Assembly: GCA_046542315.1 (NCBI GenBank)
Contig: JBKHBO010000017.1
Location: 1 to 32,087, forward strand
Length of the DNA: 32,087 nt
Direction of reading: 5' to 3'
Origin: PWPR01 sp046542315
Lineage (GTDB): Bacteria; Bacillota; UBA994; PWPR01
The notes beneath the pieces are model-generated. The model saw only the letters and a list, made by a program, of their open reading frames with translations, made no database searches and had not been told where the DNA came from. Made by a program: the position numbers and the translations under genes. Shown here piece after piece: positions 14,297-23,252 of the stretch (position 1 is the first letter of the stretch; every line of letters starts with the position of its first letter).

Positions 14297-15889
14297 TTGA
14301 TACGAGTATCAAATATAAAGTTAAGCATAGAAGATAGAGGTAACTATTTAACTCCTATAGCACAGAAGTTGGGTATTAGTCTTGATAGTATTAAATATCA
14401 CAATATCGTAAAGGAATCGTTTGATGCAAGAAAGAGACATCAAAGCTATGTATATACTGTAGATATTGAAATTGAAAATGAAGATAAAATTTTAAATAGA
14501 AATATAAAAAATGTTTCAAGGCCTAGTTTTAGTAAATATGATCTGCCAAAAATCAATGTGCAAAGCCATGTGAAAAGTTCTCCGATTGTTGTCGGCAGTG
14601 GTCCATGCGGTTTATTTGCTACTTATGCTTTAGCAAAAGCAGGATTGAATCCTATTCTTCTTGAAAGAGGCGCAGATGTAGACACAAGAGTGAGAAAAAT
14701 TAACAGATTTTGGGATGATGGTTTATTGGACAGTAATACTAATGTTCAGTTTGGAGAAGGTGGAGCAGGTACATTTTCTGATGGCAAATTAACAACAAAT
14801 ATAAAAAATCCTAGGTGCAATTTAGTAATAGACACATTTGTTAAGCATGGAGCCCCAAATACTATAAAATATAGTTATCAGCCTCATATTGGAACTGATA
14901 ATTTAAGAAAAATAGTTAAGAATATGAGAGAAGAAATATTATCTTTAGGTGGTAAAGTATATTTCAACTCTTTAGTTACAGATATATTAATAGAAGATAA
15001 CAATGTCATAGGGTTAAAGATAAACGATGAACAAGAGGTATTTTCAGACCATATTGTATTAGCCATAGGCCATAGTGCTAGAGATACATATTTTATGCTT
15101 GATAGTAAAAATATAGTTATGGAACCTAAGCCTTTTTCAGTAGGTCTTAGAATTGAACATTTACAAAAAGAACTTAATAGGTCGCAATACGATGAGTATG
15201 CTAATCACCCTAACCTAGACCCTGCGAGCTATAAGCTAAAGTATCATAGTAAAAGCGGTAGATCCGCATATTCTTTCTGTATGTGTCCAGGAGGTGTTGT
15301 TGTGGCATCTTCTTCAAATGAAGGTGAAGTAGTAACCAATGGTATGAGTTATTATAATAGAGCAGGAAAAAATGCAAACAGTGCAATCTTAGTTGGTGTA
15401 AATCCTAATGATTTTGAAAGCAAAAGCCCCTTGTCTGGTGTTGATTTTCAAAAAGAATTGGAAAGGAAAGCTTTTAATTTAAGTGGTGAAGATTTTTCAG
15501 CACCTATTCAACTAGTAGGAGACTTTTTAGAAAATGAGAAGTCAAAAAATTTAGGGAAAGTTAAGCCTACTTATAGACCTGGGGTAAAGTTTGTAAATCT
15601 AGTGGAGATTTTACCTTCTTATGTTACTCAAACTCTAAAAGAAGCCATTGTTTACTGGAATAGATATGTAGACGGTTTTTCTGATTATGAGAATGTTTTA
15701 ACGGGTGTAGAAACAAGAAGTAGCGCACCTTTAAGAATTGTAAGAAACAAAGAGATGCAAGCTAGTTTAAATGGATTATATGTTGCAGGTGAAGGAGCAG
15801 GATATGCTGGGGGTATAATGTCTGCAGCAGTAGATGGGCTAAAGGTTGCAGAGAGTATAATTAAAAAGGTGGAACAAAAAAATTCTTAA
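14297..15889 (+). CDS. Uncharacterised FAD-dependent dehydrogenase (COG2509 type)
   Basis: With TTG at 14297 the protein has 530 residues and begins MIRVSNIKLS, the usual opening of this family. Two upstream GTGs (14288 and 14291) overlap or crowd the SD GAGGAG (14283-14288). A roughly 90-residue N-terminal domain precedes the FAD-binding Rossmann motif GSGPCG at 100-105. Then come VQFGEGGAGTFSDGKL, a second FAD segment HIVLAIGHSARDT, FCMCPGG (two close cysteines), and the C-terminal flavin-closing YVAGEGAGYAGGIMSAAVDG. These proteins resemble soluble flavin oxidoreductases of unknown substrate. It is divergent from yedF and followed by a lipoprotein gene after 32 bases, so the two may form an operon. 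Confidence 0.9.
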   Translation: MIRVSNIKLSIEDRGNYLTPIAQKLGISLDSIKYHNIVKESFDARKRHQSYVYTVDIEIENEDKILNRNIKNVSRPSFSKYDLPKINVQSHVKSSPIVVGSGPCGLFATYALAKAGLNPILLERGADVDTRVRKINRFWDDGLLDSNTNVQFGEGGAGTFSDGKLTTNIKNPRCNLVIDTFVKHGAPNTIKYSYQPHIGTDNLRKIVKNMREEILSLGGKVYFNSLVTDILIEDNNVIGLKINDEQEVFSDHIVLAIGHSARDTYFMLDSKNIVMEPKPFSVGLRIEHLQKELNRSQYDEYANHPNLDPASYKLKYHSKSGRSAYSFCMCPGGVVVASSSNEGEVVTNGMSYYNRAGKNANSAILVGVNPNDFESKSPLSGVDFQKELERKAFNLSGEDFSAPIQLVGDFLENEKSKNLGKVKPTYRPGVKFVNLVEILPSYVTQTLKEAIVYWNRYVDGFSDYENVLTGVETRSSAPLRIVRNKEMQASLNGLYVAGEGAGYAGGIMSAAVDGLKVAESIIKKVEQKNS

Positions 15890-15921
15890 TGTAGTCAGAT
15901 AAAATAAAGAGGGTGAATTGG

Positions 15922-16749
15922 GTGAAAAAACTTATATATCTAAGTCTTCTATTAGTTTTATTAATCGCTGGTTGTTCAAGCAGTTATCAAGATTCAGTAA
16001 ATCAAGAACCAAGTTATGATAGTGCTAATGATGAGATGGGATCTTCTTCTGACTCATTACAGAAGATAATTAAAAGTGGAAATATGTCAATGGATGTCGA
16101 TAGTCTAGATTCAGCAATAAAAGAGATTGATATTCTAATACAAGAGTACAATGGTCAAATCATTAAAGTAGAAAAGTACTCTAGTGGTGAGAACAATTAT
16201 GCTTTTTATAAAATTAAAGTGCCAAGTGAAGATTATGATGCTATGCATGACTCATTGATAAAATTAGGGAAAGTGACTAATGACACCACAAGTACAAGAG
16301 ATGTTACAGAAGAATTTATTGATCTTAATGCAAGGCTTGATATGCTCAAAGATTCTAAAGAGGCATACACTCGATTATTAGATAGAGCTGAGACAGTAGA
16401 AGAAATTCTACAAGTTGAAAGAGAACTTGAAAGGATAGTATATGAGATAGAAAGCACTCAAGGTAGGATAGATTACATTAATAATCAAGTAGAAATGAGT
16501 AGTATAAATATTTCTATTAAAGAAAAAGCAGCGACAGAGTTTGAAGGAATAAATTTCTTCGAAAGAATTCAGTTTGCAATTAAAGACGGATTTAACTCTA
16601 TGCTAAACTTTTTGGTTAATGTAGTTATTGCGTTGATATGGTTGATTCCATTCTTACCATTTATCTTTTTATTATATATAGTTATTAAGAAGATTAGGCA
16701 ATTCTTAAAGAAGCGTAAAGAAAGAAAAGTAAAGAATAAAGAACAATAA
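15922..16749 (+). CDS. DUF4349 family lipoprotein
   Basis: The 275-residue lipoprotein starts at GTG 15922, because GAGGG (15909-15913) overlaps the earlier in-frame GTG at 15913. The chosen start gives an ideal signal peptide with lipobox LIAGC (C18). Residues 50-205 match DUF4349: KIIKSGNMSMDVDSL, then AFYKIKVPSEDYD, a helical coiled-coil hairpin (RDVTEEFIDLNARLDML... VERELERIVYEIESTQGRID) and VEMSSINISI. A C-terminal transmembrane helix (about 229-253) is followed by a strongly basic tail (KKIRQFLKKRKERK). It would thus be held in the membrane at both ends. Role unknown. It likely shares a transcript with the upstream FAD protein gene and ends at a terminator. Confidence 0.9.
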   Translation: MKKLIYLSLLLVLLIAGCSSSYQDSVNQEPSYDSANDEMGSSSDSLQKIIKSGNMSMDVDSLDSAIKEIDILIQEYNGQIIKVEKYSSGENNYAFYKIKVPSEDYDAMHDSLIKLGKVTNDTTSTRDVTEEFIDLNARLDMLKDSKEAYTRLLDRAETVEEILQVERELERIVYEIESTQGRIDYINNQVEMSSINISIKEKAATEFEGINFFERIQFAIKDGFNSMLNFLVNVVIALIWLIPFLPFIFLLYIVIKKIRQFLKKRKERKVKNKEQ

Positions 16750-16755
16750 TAGATT

Positions 16756-16790
16756 AGAGTCTTAATGAGAGAAGTTTTTGTTAAGACTCT
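16756..16790 (+). terminator. Terminator after the DUF4349 gene
   Basis: AGAGTCTTAA (16756-16765) pairs with TTAAGACTCT (16781-16790) around a 15-base loop, followed by TTGTATTTTA. Confidence 0.75.
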
Positions 16791-16837
16791 TTGTATTTTA
16801 AATTGTAATCAATTTCTTACAAATTTCTTCATAATAC

Positions 16838-16866
16838 TTGACATATCTCTATAAGGGTGGTATTTT
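16838..16866 (+). promoter_or_regulatory. Promoter of the hrcA-dnaK operon
   Basis: TTGACA (16838-16843), exactly 17 bases, then TATTTT (16861-16866) preceded by TGG, an extended -10. The start point should fall at about 16873, just before CIRCE. Confidence 0.8.
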
Positions 16867-16877
16867 CATAATAGCTT

Positions 16878-16904
16878 TTAGCACTCATTAGCAGAGAGTG
16901 CTAA
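16878..16904 (+). promoter_or_regulatory. CIRCE operator (HrcA binding site)
   Basis: TTAGCACTC, nine spacer bases, GAGTGCTAA: a perfect match to the CIRCE consensus. It lies between the predicted start point and the hrcA SD, so HrcA bound here should block the operon until heat or misfolded protein removes it. Confidence 0.98.
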
Positions 16905-16921
16905 TAAGAAGGGGTGATAAA

Positions 16922-17950
16922 ATGTTATCAAGAAGGAAACTCCAAGTACTAAAAGCTGTAATTCAATCATATGTTGATTCTGGAAATCCTGTAGGTTCAC
17001 GTACCCTAACAAAAGAGCATGATTTAGGAGTGAGCGCTGCAACTATAAGAAATGAAATGGCTGATTTAGAAGATCTAGGACTATTGGAACAGCCTTACAC
17101 ATCTGCTGGCCGAGTGCCATCAGATAAAGGTTATCGTTTATATGTTGATAGTCTGATGCCTAAAATGAATGTAAAAAATAGTGAAGCAAAAAGAATTGAA
17201 GACGAGATCAACACTATGATCTTGGATAAAGAAAAACTAGTAGCAAATATAGCAGATGCATTAGCAGAAATAACTTCATATGCCACAATTTTTAGTGGTC
17301 CAAATGTTGGAGCTTGTAAATTACAAGAGTTTTCAATTATACCTATTAATGAAAGAACTATTATAGTGGTATTAATTGCAGATAATGGTTTATCAAGTAA
17401 TAAGACAATACACTTGCCAGAACCTCTTTCCCAAGAAGAAATCCAGTTTATTAACAAAATCTTAAATTATGGATTTAAGGGTAGATATTTAGGTGAGATT
17501 AAAGAAGAAGAGAAAGAGAAGATTCTTCAAACTATCAGTGCATATTTAACAAGTGAAAATATTCAACTAAAGAATATTTTAGATCAAATGATAGCAATTC
17601 ATAATGCCCCATCAATTACAAATAGCGCTGTAAACGTAGTATCTCAGCCTGAGTTTAAAATGGGTGAGAAGTATTTAGATTTATTACAGGTTTTAACCAC
17701 TAAAGAGCATTTGCTTAATATATTAAATCCAGTAAATTTTGATAAACAAGATCAAATACAAATAGTTATCGGAAATGAAATTGATATAGAAAATATGCAA
17801 GATTGTAGCATTGTTAAGGTTTCTTATACTATTAATAACAGAATTGCTGGTGCTCTTGGTGTGATAGGACCAAAAAGAATGGACTACTCAAAGATAGTAG
17901 CATTGTTAAACTACACATCAGAGAGATTGAAAGAAGTTTTCAAAGAATAG
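16922..17950 (+). CDS. hrcA: Heat-inducible transcription repressor HrcA
   Basis: HrcA represses CIRCE-bearing heat-shock operons. The 342-residue protein opens MLSRRKLQVLKAVIQSYVDS, with a winged-helix N-terminal domain (GVSAATIRNEMADLEDLGLL, then TSAGRVPSDKGYRLYVD), followed by the GAF-like and insert domains; GALGVIGPKRMDYSKIV near the end is the family's closing motif. ATG at 16922 follows GGGG (16911-16914) by seven bases; a longer frame begins within CIRCE and is rejected. HrcA is first in the operon it controls, giving autoregulation. Its TAG stop overlaps the GGGAGG SD of the chaperonin gene. Confidence 0.97.
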   Translation: MLSRRKLQVLKAVIQSYVDSGNPVGSRTLTKEHDLGVSAATIRNEMADLEDLGLLEQPYTSAGRVPSDKGYRLYVDSLMPKMNVKNSEAKRIEDEINTMILDKEKLVANIADALAEITSYATIFSGPNVGACKLQEFSIIPINERTIIVVLIADNGLSSNKTIHLPEPLSQEEIQFINKILNYGFKGRYLGEIKEEEKEKILQTISAYLTSENIQLKNILDQMIAIHNAPSITNSAVNVVSQPEFKMGEKYLDLLQVLTTKEHLLNILNPVNFDKQDQIQIVIGNEIDIENMQDCSIVKVSYTINNRIAGALGVIGPKRMDYSKIVALLNYTSERLKEVFKE

Positions 17951-17962
17951 GGAGGTCTTATC

Positions 17963-19522
17963 TTGTCAGTTAAAGACGCAACAAATACTACAGAATTAGA
18001 TGAGAAAATTGCTGCATTAATGACTAATATGCGTGCTGTTAAAGCCGTATCATCTGCTGTTGAAGGAACTATTGGACCTAAAGGACTTGATACTATGTTA
18101 GTTGATGGTTACGGGGATGTAGTCATAACTAATGCAGGCGTTACTATTTTAGAGAGAATGGATGTGACACATCCAGCCGCAAAAATGATGATAAATATAG
18201 CAAAGTCTCAACAAGAAGAGATAGGTGATGGCACTACAACTGCCACTATAATGGCAGGATCTTTAATTAGTGAAGGAGTAGAGCAGGTTGCTAAAGGAGT
18301 CCCCGTTGCCAGAATTATAGAGGGAATTGGTTTAGGAATACAAGAAGCACTTAATGTTTTAGAGAGCTGTAGTATTCCACTTGATGATTTTGATAATGAA
18401 ATTTTAAAAAAGATAGCTTATATAGCTGGAAGAGAACATCAAGATATTGCTGATTTAATTGTTGAAGCTGCTAATATGATAGGTATTGAGAAGTTTAAAG
18501 ATCAAAATTTTAAATTTTCTGACACTGTTGTTGCTCAAGCAGGAGCTGAAAATGAAGTTTTTCGCGGAGTGTTAATCAATAAAAAACGACTTAATAGACA
18601 AATGCCAGAAAAATTAAAAGATGTTAAAGTCCTATTAATTGATGATGAGCTAAAACCTGAACAACTTAGTGAAGAGGCTTTAGCGACTGAAACTGGGTTC
18701 CAAAGATTTATGGAGCTAAAAAATCAGTTTGTTAATAATCTTAAAAAGATACAAGAGTTAGGTATTAATCTTGTGTTAGTTGATAAGGGAGTTGAAGACT
18801 TTGCTGAAGAATTTTTAACTGACTCAGGCATTATTGTTTGTTCTAGAGTTTCAAAAAAGGATATGAGAATAGTTGCTGATCATACTAATGCAAGAGTCAT
18901 TAAAAGAACTGGATTAAACAAATCTTTAGATGAATTAAAAGATAGTTTAGGATATGCGGAAGAAATTTTTGAAGATTCTAAACTGAAAAAAATGAGACTT
19001 ATTAATGGGTCAGGTAAGTCTATGGCAACTGTATTAGTTGGAGCAGCTACAATTGAGGTTGTAGCTGAAAGAGAAAGAATAGCTAAAGATGCAGCTTCAG
19101 CAGTACAAGCTACAATTAAGGGTGGCTATGTAGTCGGAGGCGGTTCAGTTGAATTAGCTATTTCCAGAGAAGTTGAGAAAGCAAGAGAAAGATTGAAGGG
19201 TATGGCTTCTTATGGTTTAGATTGTGTTGTTAAAGCTCTAAGAAAACCGGTTTTTCAAATTATTCTTAACGCAGGATTTAATCCCCTTGAAAAAATTGAG
19301 GATATAATAGCCAAGCAGATAGAAACAGAGAAGTTTACTTATGCAATTGACTGTGACACAGGAGAATGTGTTGATATGATTGATAAAGGTGTTATTGACC
19401 CTTATTTAGTGAAATACCACGCGATAAAAGCAGCGGGTGAAATAGCTATATCAATTCTGAGAATAGATACAATAATAAGGATGAAAAAAAATCAGGAGAA
19501 TCCTGATTTAAATAATGGTTAG
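17963..19522 (+). CDS. Archaeal-like (group II-type, bacterial 'group III') chaperonin
   Basis: The 519-residue protein is thermosome-like, not GroEL-like. It shows TIGPKGLDTMLVD, GDVVITNAGVTIL and HPAAKM in the first 75 residues, the nucleotide-binding GDGTTT at 88-93, D376 in AKDAASAVQATI (equivalent to the catalytic Asp of GroEL/thermosome), and GGGSVE at 392-397. The apical domain (about 200-360) has a helical insert (DDELKPEQLSEEALATETGF) of the kind forming the built-in lid of group II chaperonins, so no GroES should be needed. Such bacterial chaperonins are known from Carboxydothermus hydrogenoformans and other anaerobic Bacillota, often in the dnaK operon, as here between hrcA and grpE. 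TTG start after GGGAGG; regulated through CIRCE. Whether groEL also exists in this genome cannot be seen. Confidence 0.95.
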   Translation: MSVKDATNTTELDEKIAALMTNMRAVKAVSSAVEGTIGPKGLDTMLVDGYGDVVITNAGVTILERMDVTHPAAKMMINIAKSQQEEIGDGTTTATIMAGSLISEGVEQVAKGVPVARIIEGIGLGIQEALNVLESCSIPLDDFDNEILKKIAYIAGREHQDIADLIVEAANMIGIEKFKDQNFKFSDTVVAQAGAENEVFRGVLINKKRLNRQMPEKLKDVKVLLIDDELKPEQLSEEALATETGFQRFMELKNQFVNNLKKIQELGINLVLVDKGVEDFAEEFLTDSGIIVCSRVSKKDMRIVADHTNARVIKRTGLNKSLDELKDSLGYAEEIFEDSKLKKMRLINGSGKSMATVLVGAATIEVVAERERIAKDAASAVQATIKGGYVVGGGSVELAISREVEKARERLKGMASYGLDCVVKALRKPVFQIILNAGFNPLEKIEDIIAKQIETEKFTYAIDCDTGECVDMIDKGVIDPYLVKYHAIKAAGEIAISILRIDTIIRMKKNQENPDLNNG

Positions 19523-19530
19523 GTGATGAT

Positions 19531-20121
19531 ATGAGCGATAAAAACAAAGATAGTAAAAAGAATGGATCTTTCGAAGAAGAAGTAATTGAAATCTTTGATG
19601 ATATCGATGAAAAAGTTGATATCAAAGAAGATGTAAATGAAAGTGAAAATATGAGTTTGGATCAATGCAAGGAAAGAGTAAGTGAATTAGAAGCAGAAAA
19701 TGAAAAGCTTAAAAATCAGTTTCAAAGATCTTTAGCAGATTATGCTAATTTGAAACTAAGAAGTGAAAGAGAGCGTTTGAGTTTGTTAAAGACTTCTAAT
19801 GCAGATTTTATACGCAAACTATTGCCTATTATTGATAACTTTGAAAGAGCTATTAAAGCTAAGGATGATGATTCAAAGTCGGTAGGTATTTCGATGATAT
19901 ATAAACAACTACACAGTGTTTTGGAAGAACAAGGACTTGAAAAAATAGAAGCTGAAGGTGAACATTTTGATCCTAGCATGCATGATGCTTTAATGATGGA
20001 AGAAACAAATGAGTATGATGATGGTATAGTTATCGAGGTTTTTGAACCTGGGTATGTTTTTAAAGACAAATTAATAAGAACAGCTAAAGTGAAAGTTTCA
20101 AGTAATAAGGAGGATTTATAA
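19531..20121 (+). CDS. grpE: Nucleotide exchange factor GrpE
   Basis: GrpE dimers release ADP from DnaK and so set the rate of its folding cycle; GrpE also acts as a thermosensor. The 196-residue protein has a variable acidic N-terminus (1-45, EEEVIEIFDDIDEKVDIKED), a long coiled coil (about 46-95, LEAENEKLKNQFQRSLADYANLKLR), then the beta-wing domain with FDPSMHDALMMEE and VFEPGYVFKDKLIRTAKVKVS, the family signature. ATG at 19531 follows AGGTGATG, eight bases after the chaperonin stop. Its TAA shares one base with the dnaK ATG, so the two are coupled. Confidence 0.97.
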   Translation: MSDKNKDSKKNGSFEEEVIEIFDDIDEKVDIKEDVNESENMSLDQCKERVSELEAENEKLKNQFQRSLADYANLKLRSERERLSLLKTSNADFIRKLLPIIDNFERAIKAKDDDSKSVGISMIYKQLHSVLEEQGLEKIEAEGEHFDPSMHDALMMEETNEYDDGIVIEVFEPGYVFKDKLIRTAKVKVSSNKEDL

Positions 20122-21965
20122 TGGGAAGAATTATTGGTATTGATTTAGGAACAACAAATTCATGTGTAGCAGTTATGGAAGGTGGACAACCTACAGTTAT
20201 AACTAATGCAGAAGGAGATAGAACAACACCTTCAGTAGTTGCTGTAAGTAAAAATGATGAAAGATTAATTGGTAAGCTTGCAAAAAGACAATCTGTAACA
20301 AATCCAGACAACACAATATCTTCAATAAAGAGACATATGGGCGAAAATTATAAAGTTAGTATGGGTGGAAAAGAGTATACTCCACCAGAGATATCAGCAA
20401 TGATTTTACAAAAGCTTAAAGCTGATGCAGAATCATATCTTGGAGAATCCGTGGAGCAAGCAGTAATTACTGTTCCTGCATACTTCTCTGATAGTCAGAG
20501 ACAAGCCACTAAAGATGCAGGTAAAATTGCTGGTTTGGATGTGTTAAGAATTATTAATGAGCCTACAGCTGCTTCATTAGCATATGGTTTAGATGATGAA
20601 AAACAGCAAAAAATACTAGTTTATGATTTAGGTGGAGGAACATTTGATGTTTCAATTCTAGAAATCGGAGACGGAGTATTTGAAGTATTAGCTACTAACG
20701 GGGACACTCAACTAGGTGGAGATGACTTTGATGAAGTATTAATGGACCACCTAGTAAAAGAGTTCAAAAAAGATACTGGCGTTGATTTGACTAAAGATCG
20801 TATGGCAATGCAAAGATTGAAAGATGCTGCAGAAAATGCAAAGAAAGATCTAAGTAGTACTAGTCAAGTTAATATTAATTTACCTTATATAACTGCTGAT
20901 TCTTCAGGGCCAAAACATTTAGATATAACAATTACACGTGCTAAGTTTAATGATTTAACATCTCATTTAGTACAGAAAACTATTGGTCCATTGAAAAAAG
21001 CTTTACAAGATGCTGAGTTAACAGCGAATGAAATTGATAAAGTAATACTAGTTGGAGGTTCTACAAGAATTCCTGCAGTTCAAGAAGAAGTAGAAAAAGC
21101 TACTGGTAAAGAACCATACAAAGGAATAAACCCTGATGAGGTTGTAGCACTAGGTGCAGCTATTCAAGCTGGTGTTTTAGCAGGAGATATAAGCGATATA
21201 GTTTTAATTGATGTAACTCCGTTATCACTTGGAATTGAAACTCTTGGTGGCGTAGCTACTAAGCTAATCGATAGAAACACAGCTATTCCAACATCTGCTA
21301 GCCAAATTTTTTCAACAGCTGCAGATAATCAAACACAAGTAGATATCCATGTAATTCAAGGTGAAAGACCTATGGCTGCTCAAAACAAGACTTTAGGAAG
21401 ATTTACTTTAACAGGAATTCCACCAGCACCAAGAGGAGTTCCACAAATTGAGGTAACTTTCAATATAGATACAAATGGTATTGTAAATGTAAGTGCTAAA
21501 GATTTAGGTACTGGAAAAGAGCAAGCAATAACCATAACATCATCTAGTGGATTAAGTGAAGATGAAGTTGAAAAAATGGTTAAAGAAGCTGAAGAACATG
21601 CAGAAGAGGATAAGAAACAAAAAGAATTAATTGAAAAAAGAAACGAAGCAGATACACTAGTTTATAGCACTGAAAAAATGGTTAAAGATCTTGGAGATAA
21701 GTTAGACAAGACTAAAACTGAAGAAGTTAACTCTGCTTTAGATAAGTTGAAAGAAGTAAAAGATAGTGATAATATTACTGATATTGAGAATGCATTAGAA
21801 GAAGTGAAAAAACATGTTAATGAGTTGTCAACATTATTATACCAGCAAGCTCAACAAGAGCAGCAGGCACAGCAAGAACAAGAGCAACCTGATTCTGAGC
21901 CAGACGGTGAAGATGTTTACGACGCAGATTATGAAGATGTAGATCCAGAAGGTGAACAGAAATAA
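20121..21965 (+). CDS. dnaK: Molecular chaperone DnaK (Hsp70)
   Basis: DnaK binds exposed hydrophobic peptides in an ATP cycle driven by DnaJ and GrpE. The 614-residue protein has GIDLGTTNSCVAV at 5-17 (phosphate loop), VYDLGGGTFDVSIL near 170-183, and VGGSTRIPAVQ near 312-322 in the ATPase domain. The linker VLLID-type sequence is here IVLIDVTPLSLGIETLGG (around 356-374), with the substrate-binding domain and helical lid after it. The tail is Gln-rich, then acidic, and ends in a VYDADYEDVDPEGEQK variant of the usual EEVIDADYEE-type end. AAGGAGG at 20107-20113 gives a strong SD. The gene is embedded in the CIRCE operon. Confidence 0.99.
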   Translation: MGRIIGIDLGTTNSCVAVMEGGQPTVITNAEGDRTTPSVVAVSKNDERLIGKLAKRQSVTNPDNTISSIKRHMGENYKVSMGGKEYTPPEISAMILQKLKADAESYLGESVEQAVITVPAYFSDSQRQATKDAGKIAGLDVLRIINEPTAASLAYGLDDEKQQKILVYDLGGGTFDVSILEIGDGVFEVLATNGDTQLGGDDFDEVLMDHLVKEFKKDTGVDLTKDRMAMQRLKDAAENAKKDLSSTSQVNINLPYITADSSGPKHLDITITRAKFNDLTSHLVQKTIGPLKKALQDAELTANEIDKVILVGGSTRIPAVQEEVEKATGKEPYKGINPDEVVALGAAIQAGVLAGDISDIVLIDVTPLSLGIETLGGVATKLIDRNTAIPTSASQIFSTAADNQTQVDIHVIQGERPMAAQNKTLGRFTLTGIPPAPRGVPQIEVTFNIDTNGIVNVSAKDLGTGKEQAITITSSSGLSEDEVEKMVKEAEEHAEEDKKQKELIEKRNEADTLVYSTEKMVKDLGDKLDKTKTEEVNSALDKLKEVKDSDNITDIENALEEVKKHVNELSTLLYQQAQQEQQAQQEQEQPDSEPDGEDVYDADYEDVDPEGEQK

Positions 21966-21966
21966 T

Positions 21967-21985
21967 GAAGCTTTATCTAAGCTTC
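21967..21985 (+). other. Short hairpin between dnaK and dnaJ
   Basis: GAAGCTT (21967-21973) pairs with AAGCTTC (21979-21985) around a 5-base loop. No T run follows, so it is not a typical terminator. It could stabilise or process the dnaK mRNA end, lowering dnaJ output relative to dnaK. Its sequence is certain and its role a guess. Confidence 0.4.
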
Positions 21986-22000
21986 TAGTGGGGTGGTATA

Positions 22001-23116
22001 GTGGCAAACAAGCGAGATTATTACGATATATTAGGAGTAAATAGAGATGCTAGTACTGATGAGATAAAGCGAGCTTATAGAAAGTTAGCGCGCACACACC
22101 ATCCTGACGTTAGCAAAGATGAAAATGCTGAAGAAAAATTCAAAGAAATTACTGAAGCGTACCGAGTATTAAGTGACAAAGAAAGAAGAGCTAAGTACGA
22201 TAGGTTCGGTCATGCTGGAGCGAACCAGCAAGGTGGCGGAGCTGACTTCAGCGGTTTTGGGGGCTTTGAAGATATCTTCGATATGATGTTTAGTGGTGGA
22301 TTTGGCAGAAGAAATACTTATAGTGGCCCTGAAAAAGGTGCTGACTTAAGATATGACCTTACGCTCACACTTGAGGAAGCCGTTTTTGGTGTGGAAAAAG
22401 AGATAAATATTCAAAGATATGAAACATGTGATAGATGTGATGGTTCAGGAGCTGAACCTGGTAGTAATGTAGAAACTTGCCCAGTTTGTAATGGCTCTGG
22501 GCAGGTTAGAAGAAGTCAGCAAACACCGTTTGGACAATTTGTTAACGTTACAAATTGTGACAATTGTGGCGGTACTGGTAAAATTGTTGAAGAGAAATGT
22601 CATCAATGTAGAGGCAGTGGCAAGACATTAGAGAGACGTAAAATTGAGGTGAAAATTCCACCAGGTGTAGATAATGGAACTCGTCTAAGAGTAGCCGGGA
22701 AAGGTGAAGCTGGGGATAAAGGTGGGCCATATGGTGATCTTTATATCTATATTAGAGTAAAAAGCCACCCAACTATTGACAGAAAGAATGACCACCTTTA
22801 CACAAAGAAAAAGATTTCTTTTGTGCAAGCAGCAATAGGGGCTGAGATCCCTATTGAAACTCTTGATGGTGTTGTGAAATTGAAAATACCGCATGGAACT
22901 CAGCCAAATACTACATTCAGAGTAGAAGATAGAGGAGTTCCAAGGGGAAGTCGAGGGAGCAGAGGAGACTTTTTTGTTACAGTGCAAATAGAAGTCCCTA
23001 AAAAACTAACTGACAAGCAATTAAGAGCTTTATCAGAGTTTGCAGAAGCTAGTGGCGAAGAATTTGACCCCCCTGATAAAACATTTGTAGATAGAATAAA
23101 AGACATTTTTAAATAA
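22001..23116 (+). CDS. dnaJ: Co-chaperone DnaJ (Hsp40)
   Basis: DnaJ delivers substrates to DnaK and triggers its ATPase. The 371-residue class I protein has a J domain (4-68, with HPD in HHPDVSKDE), a G/F-rich linker (GGFEDIFDMMFSGGFG), a four-repeat zinc-finger region with CDRCDGSG, CPVCNGSG, CDNCGGTG and CHQCRGSG, and two C-terminal beta domains (KIPPGVDNGTRLRVAGKGEAG and KIPHGTQPNTTFRVEDRGVP). Start GTG at 22001 follows GGGGTGG. It is the last gene of the heat-shock operon, ended by a strong terminator. Confidence 0.98.
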   Translation: MANKRDYYDILGVNRDASTDEIKRAYRKLARTHHPDVSKDENAEEKFKEITEAYRVLSDKERRAKYDRFGHAGANQQGGGADFSGFGGFEDIFDMMFSGGFGRRNTYSGPEKGADLRYDLTLTLEEAVFGVEKEINIQRYETCDRCDGSGAEPGSNVETCPVCNGSGQVRRSQQTPFGQFVNVTNCDNCGGTGKIVEEKCHQCRGSGKTLERRKIEVKIPPGVDNGTRLRVAGKGEAGDKGGPYGDLYIYIRVKSHPTIDRKNDHLYTKKKISFVQAAIGAEIPIETLDGVVKLKIPHGTQPNTTFRVEDRGVPRGSRGSRGDFFVTVQIEVPKKLTDKQLRALSEFAEASGEEFDPPDKTFVDRIKDIFK

Positions 23117-23144
23117 TCTATAGCAATTACAGCTCAAGAATAAC

Positions 23145-23178
23145 AGTCTCAAAACAAAAATAAACTTGTTTTGAGACT
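23145..23178 (+). terminator. Terminator of the hrcA-dnaJ operon
   Basis: AGTCTCAAAACAA (23145-23157) pairs perfectly over 13 bp with TTGTTTTGAGACT (23166-23178) around an 8-base loop, followed by ATTCTTATTT. It separates the heat-shock operon from prmA, which has its own promoter. Confidence 0.88.
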
Positions 23179-23252
23179 ATTCTTATTTAACCAAATTAAA
23201 AACATTTTAGATTTTAAATTGACTTAATACTATCACCATTCTTAGTAGAATC

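Noticed and set aside
16898..16921. Upstream GTG start for hrcA
   Set aside because: The codon lies inside the CIRCE operator; ATG at 16922 has an SD and gives the usual HrcA N-terminus.
22548..23106. Three minus-strand open frames within dnaJ
   Set aside because: Antisense to a complete, motif-bearing dnaJ; no SD or recognisable product.
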